Positions 59,455 through 64,000 of a stretch of 64,000 nt of DNA are shown one piece after another. Position 1 is the first letter of the stretch; each line of letters starts with the position of its first letter. The notes under the pieces were generated by a model. It was not told where the DNA came from, made no database searches, and saw only the letters and a program-made list of their open reading frames with translations. Source of the DNA: Lachnospiraceae bacterium (GTDB lineage Bacteria; Bacillota; Clostridia; Lachnospirales; Lachnospiraceae). The translations under genes and the position numbers were made by a program. The stretch is taken from contig SVEI01000001.1 in NCBI GenBank assembly GCA_015057445.1, positions 1-64,000 on the forward strand. Reading direction: 5' to 3'.

Positions 59455-59949
59455 ATGAAAAAAATGGTTTTATCATTATTGGTTGACAATACTTCCGGTG
59501 TTTTAAGTAGAGTATCCGGAATGTTCAGCCGTAGAGGATATAATATTGACAGTTTAACTGTAGGTGTAACCGAGAACCCACAGTACTCACGTATGACAGT
59601 TGCTGTAAGTGGAGATGACAGAATTTTAAGTCAGATAAAAAAACAGCTTCTTAAGCTTGAAGATGTTATATCTATTACAGAGCTTAAAGATGGTGAGTCT
59701 GTATGCAGAGAACTTGTTTTAGTAAAGATTAAGGCATCTACTGATGAGAGACAGCAGATTATTTCTTTAGCTGATGTTTTTAGAGCTAAGGTTGTTGATG
59801 TTTCTAAGGATTCTGTTATGTGTGAGATAACAGGTAATGTATCAAAGATTGAGGCATTTATATCACTTCTTGATGGATTTACCATTGAAGAAATGGTTAG
59901 AACAGGACTTACTGGCCTTACAAGAGGTCATATTAAGTATGAGGATTAG
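59455..59949 (+). CDS. ilvN: Acetolactate synthase small (regulatory) subunit
   Basis: ACT domain LSLLVDNTSGVLSRVSGMFSRRGYNIDSLTVGVTENPQYSRMT. Confidence 0.95.
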   Translation: MKKMVLSLLVDNTSGVLSRVSGMFSRRGYNIDSLTVGVTENPQYSRMTVAVSGDDRILSQIKKQLLKLEDVISITELKDGESVCRELVLVKIKASTDERQQIISLADVFRAKVVDVSKDSVMCEITGNVSKIEAFISLLDGFTIEEMVRTGLTGLTRGHIKYED

Positions 59950-59986
59950 TTTTAATTCTTGTATTTTAGGTAATTACTTACTGTAA

Positions 59987-61048
<1,062 letters not shown>

Positions 61049-61067
61049 TTATTATAATTAACTACAT

Positions 61068-61106
61068 AAGAACCTGGACCTAAGAACGGGTCTAGGTTCT
61101 TTGTTT
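61068..61106 (+). terminator. Rho-independent terminator after ilvC
   Basis: AAGAACCTGGACC-taagaacg-GGTCTAGGTTCTT followed by TGTTTT. Confidence 0.87.
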
Positions 61107-61137
61107 TAATTAAGCTTTTTGGAAAGGAGGACAAAGT

Positions 61138-61680
61138 ATGACTTGTTTAGAAGCCCAATCTAATATTATGGCCTTTGTTGATAATAAACTTGCTGATGAA
61201 AAGACAACGGACTTTGTCCGACATATGAAACATTGCGACAATTGTTGTGAAGAATTAGAAATTTATTATACTTTAATTGTTGGTACGAGGCAGCTAGATA
61301 ACAACGAAGAACTGTCTCATGATTTCAAAAAAGATTTACATGAACAGCTTATAAAAATTGAAAATAAAGCAAAAAATGCAAAAAGATTTAAATTTTCTAC
61401 TTTTGGAATTGTATTTACTCTTGCTGTAGTTGTATTTTTTTTATTTTATTCCAGCGTACTTAGTAAAGTATATACAATTGAACAGAATATGATTAAGGAA
61501 GAACAGGGTGATTACTATTTTTATAATCATCTTTCAAAATATATTGAAATAACTAGTGAAGATGTAATAGTTCGAAATAAAGAATTGTATAAACCTATAG
61601 AGAAAACTTTTTATCAAAAAATACATTCTTATAATATTACGCATCCGGTGTGGTCTGATACGGAAAATGAGGAGGAATGA
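61138..61680 (+). CDS. Membrane protein with anti-sigma-type (ZAS/zf-HC2) zinc finger
   Basis: HMKHCDNC fits HX3CX2C; single TM FSTFGIVFTLAVVVFFLFYSSVL; 2 bp upstream of the polA start. Confidence 0.75.
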   Translation: MTCLEAQSNIMAFVDNKLADEKTTDFVRHMKHCDNCCEELEIYYTLIVGTRQLDNNEELSHDFKKDLHEQLIKIENKAKNAKRFKFSTFGIVFTLAVVVFFLFYSSVLSKVYTIEQNMIKEEQGDYYFYNHLSKYIEITSEDVIVRNKELYKPIEKTFYQKIHSYNITHPVWSDTENEEE

Positions 61681-61681
61681 T

Positions 61682-64000
61682 ATGAATAAACTATTGTTAG
61701 TTGATGGAAATAGTATATTAAACAGAGCTTTTTATGGTTTGCCAGATTTGACAACAAAAGATGGTCGACATACCAATGCAGTTCTTGGTTTTTTAAATAT
61801 AGTTTTAAGAGTTATAGAGGAAGAAAAAGCTACACATTTATGTGTGGCTTTTGATGTTAAACATCCAACATTTAGACATGAGATGTATCCAGACTATAAA
61901 GGGACTAGAAAAGGTATGCCTGACGAATTAAGAGAGCAGGTACCTTTAATAAAAGAAGTTTTAAAAACAATGAATATTACAATTCTAGAAAGACCAGGTT
62001 ATGAAGCAGATGATATACTTGGAACTTTATCTAGAATTGGCGAGAAAAAAGGATTTGTTGTTACATTATTGTCTGGTGATAGAGATTTGTTGCAACTTGC
62101 TACTGATAAAATTAAGGTGAAATTACCAAAAACAAAAGCTGGTAAAACAATAATAGAGGAGTATTATGCGTCTGATGTAGAAGAAATTTATGGTGTTAAC
62201 CCTATTACTTTTATTGATATGAAAGGTCTGATGGGAGATACATCTGATAATATTCCAGGTGTGCCTAAAATTGGAGAAAAAACAGCATCAAAACTTTTGA
62301 TTGATTATGGCTCTTTAGATGGAATATATGCTGGAATCGATTCCATGAAACCAAGTAAAATGAAGGATAATTTGATAGAATTTAAAGAACTAGCTTATTT
62401 ATCTAAGGAACTTGCCACAATCAAGTTAGATTGTGAATTAGATGTAGATATTGATTCTTCTAAATTAAATAATATTTTTAATCAAAAGTCTTTTGATCTT
62501 TTTTCTGAGCTTGAATTTAAGAGTTTATTAAAAAGATTTGATGGGAATATGTCGTCGACGAATTTAGAATTTAAAACTATAATTATTGAAGATTATGATA
62601 CTTATGTAGACATAATTAATAAAATCAAGGCATGTAAAAGGTTTGGATTTTCACTGATTCCAGGTGTTGATGCTCTGGTTGGTGCTTCCTTATGTTTTGA
62701 AGACAATATAACATATCATATTCCATTTATAAATTTTATAACAGATGAATTAGTTATTAATGATATTATGGATGCAATGAGTGATAATGTGTGTTGTTTT
62801 ATGGACTTAAAATCTCATTTACCCTATATGAAACTAGATTTGAATAATAAAATATTTGATTGTTCAGTTGCAGCTTATTTAATCAATCCATTAAAGAGCA
62901 CCTACGGGTACGATGATATAGCAAGAGATTATATAGGAGTAAATGTAGAATCCCCAAAGGATTTATTGGGTAAAACAGATATTAATTTATTCACTGTTAA
63001 TGATGAAGATATTATTAAACATTATGCATATGCAACCTTAATTCCCTATCTTTCATTTGATGAAATCAATAAGGAACTTGATGAAAAAAATATGTATAAT
63101 TTGTATTATGATATTGAAATTCCTTGTTTATTTTCGCTTTATGATATGGAAAAAAATGGAATAAAGGTAAATAAAGAAGCATTAATTGAATTTGGTAAGA
63201 AACTAGAATGTGATATTAACTCATTAGAAAAAACTATATATGAGTTGGCAGGTAAAGAATTCAATATTAATTCCACAAAACAATTAGGGGAAGTTTTATT
63301 TGAAGATTTAGGACTTAAAGCAGGTAAAAAAACTAAAACAGGATATTCCACAAGTGTTGATGTATTGGAAAAGATATCTAGAGAGCATCCTATAGTGCCT
63401 AAAATTTTAGAATATAGATCACTTACAAAGCTTAATTCAACTTATGTAGTAGGTTTGTTACCGTATATTAAAGAAGATGGTAGAATTCATGGTAAATTTA
63501 ATCAGACAGTAACTGCTACTGGAAGAATAAGCTCAACTGACCCGAATCTTCAGAATATACCTACAAGAACGGAGCTTGGAAGAGAAATAAGAAAAGTATT
63601 TGTACCAGAAGAAGGGTTTATTTTCCTTGATGCAGACTATTCACAAATTGAATTAAGAGTTTTAGCTCATTTTTCTGAAGATGATACTTTGATTAATGCT
63701 TATAATAAAGATTCAGATATTCATGCTATTACAGCTGCTGAGGTGTTTGGTGTTCCTATGGAACAAGTAGATGGTTTAATGCGTAGAAGAGCAAAAGCAG
63801 TCAACTTTGGTATTGTATATGGAATTAGCTCCTTTGGATTAGGTCAAGACTTAGATATTTCTAGAAAAGAAGCTGAGATGTATATTAACAAATATTTTGA
63901 AACCTATCAAGGCGTTAAACGCTACCTAGATAATACTGTATCAAAGGCAAAAAAAGATGGCTTTGTGGACACTATATATGGAAGGCGTAGACCTGTTCCT
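61682..64000 (+). CDS. polA: DNA polymerase I (3' end beyond window)
   Basis: ATG at 61682 opens a frame to the window end: MNKLLLVDGNSILNRAFYG (5' nuclease), DADYSQIELRVLAHFSED, RRRAKAVNFGIVYGISSFGL. Absent from the ORF track because it runs off the end. Confidence 0.97.
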   Translation, partial: MNKLLLVDGNSILNRAFYGLPDLTTKDGRHTNAVLGFLNIVLRVIEEEKATHLCVAFDVKHPTFRHEMYPDYKGTRKGMPDELREQVPLIKEVLKTMNITILERPGYEADDILGTLSRIGEKKGFVVTLLSGDRDLLQLATDKIKVKLPKTKAGKTIIEEYYASDVEEIYGVNPITFIDMKGLMGDTSDNIPGVPKIGEKTASKLLIDYGSLDGIYAGIDSMKPSKMKDNLIEFKELAYLSKELATIKLDCELDVDIDSSKLNNIFNQKSFDLFSELEFKSLLKRFDGNMSSTNLEFKTIIIEDYDTYVDIINKIKACKRFGFSLIPGVDALVGASLCFEDNITYHIPFINFITDELVINDIMDAMSDNVCCFMDLKSHLPYMKLDLNNKIFDCSVAAYLINPLKSTYGYDDIARDYIGVNVESPKDLLGKTDINLFTVNDEDIIKHYAYATLIPYLSFDEINKELDEKNMYNLYYDIEIPCLFSLYDMEKNGIKVNKEALIEFGKKLECDINSLEKTIYELAGKEFNINSTKQLGEVLFEDLGLKAGKKTKTGYSTSVDVLEKISREHPIVPKILEYRSLTKLNSTYVVGLLPYIKEDGRIHGKFNQTVTATGRISSTDPNLQNIPTRTELGREIRKVFVPEEGFIFLDADYSQIELRVLAHFSEDDTLINAYNKDSDIHAITAAEVFGVPMEQVDGLMRRRAKAVNFGIVYGISSFGLGQDLDISRKEAEMYINKYFETYQGVKRYLDNTVSKAKKDGFVDTIYGRRRPVP

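Overview
The window is a low-GC Firmicutes chromosome segment, most likely Clostridia/Lachnospiraceae. Support comes from the IspH-S1 fusion, spoIVA, dpaAB, FtsK/SpoIIIE and the Na+-pumping decarboxylase cluster. It is dense, mostly co-directional housekeeping DNA. I saw no rRNA, tRNA, CRISPR array, transposon or prophage. Gene content in order: Asp23 tail and fakA-like kinase; recG; pnp; a GH94 phosphorylase; tepA-ftsK; fhs, folD, rimO, pgsA; a five-gene biotin/Na+ decarboxylase cluster; Trk/Ktr K+ uptake; cmk, ispH-S1 fusion, cheR, rplS, lepB, rbgA, lepB, rnhB, FliK-like, FlhB-C-like, yraN; pgeF, DUF512, der, plsY, gpsA; spoIVA; scpAB; HD-GYP; DD-carboxypeptidases; dpaAB; asnB and aroF; L,D-transpeptidase; metH-like; ilvN and ilvC; an orphan ZAS membrane protein; and polA, cut by the window end. 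No large undescribed system is obvious. The observations most worth follow-up are: (1) a long imperfect hairpin at the predicted 5' end of the pnp mRNA; (2) an in-frame internal start with a strong Shine-Dalgarno inside the ispH-S1 fusion that could yield a free S1 protein; (3) a decarboxylase cluster with both a 12S-type and a 5S-type carboxyltransferase, plus an OadG-like subunit carrying an extracytoplasmic lipoprotein domain; (4) orphan genes inserted into conserved operons. Functional names come from motif recognition by eye; no database search was run.
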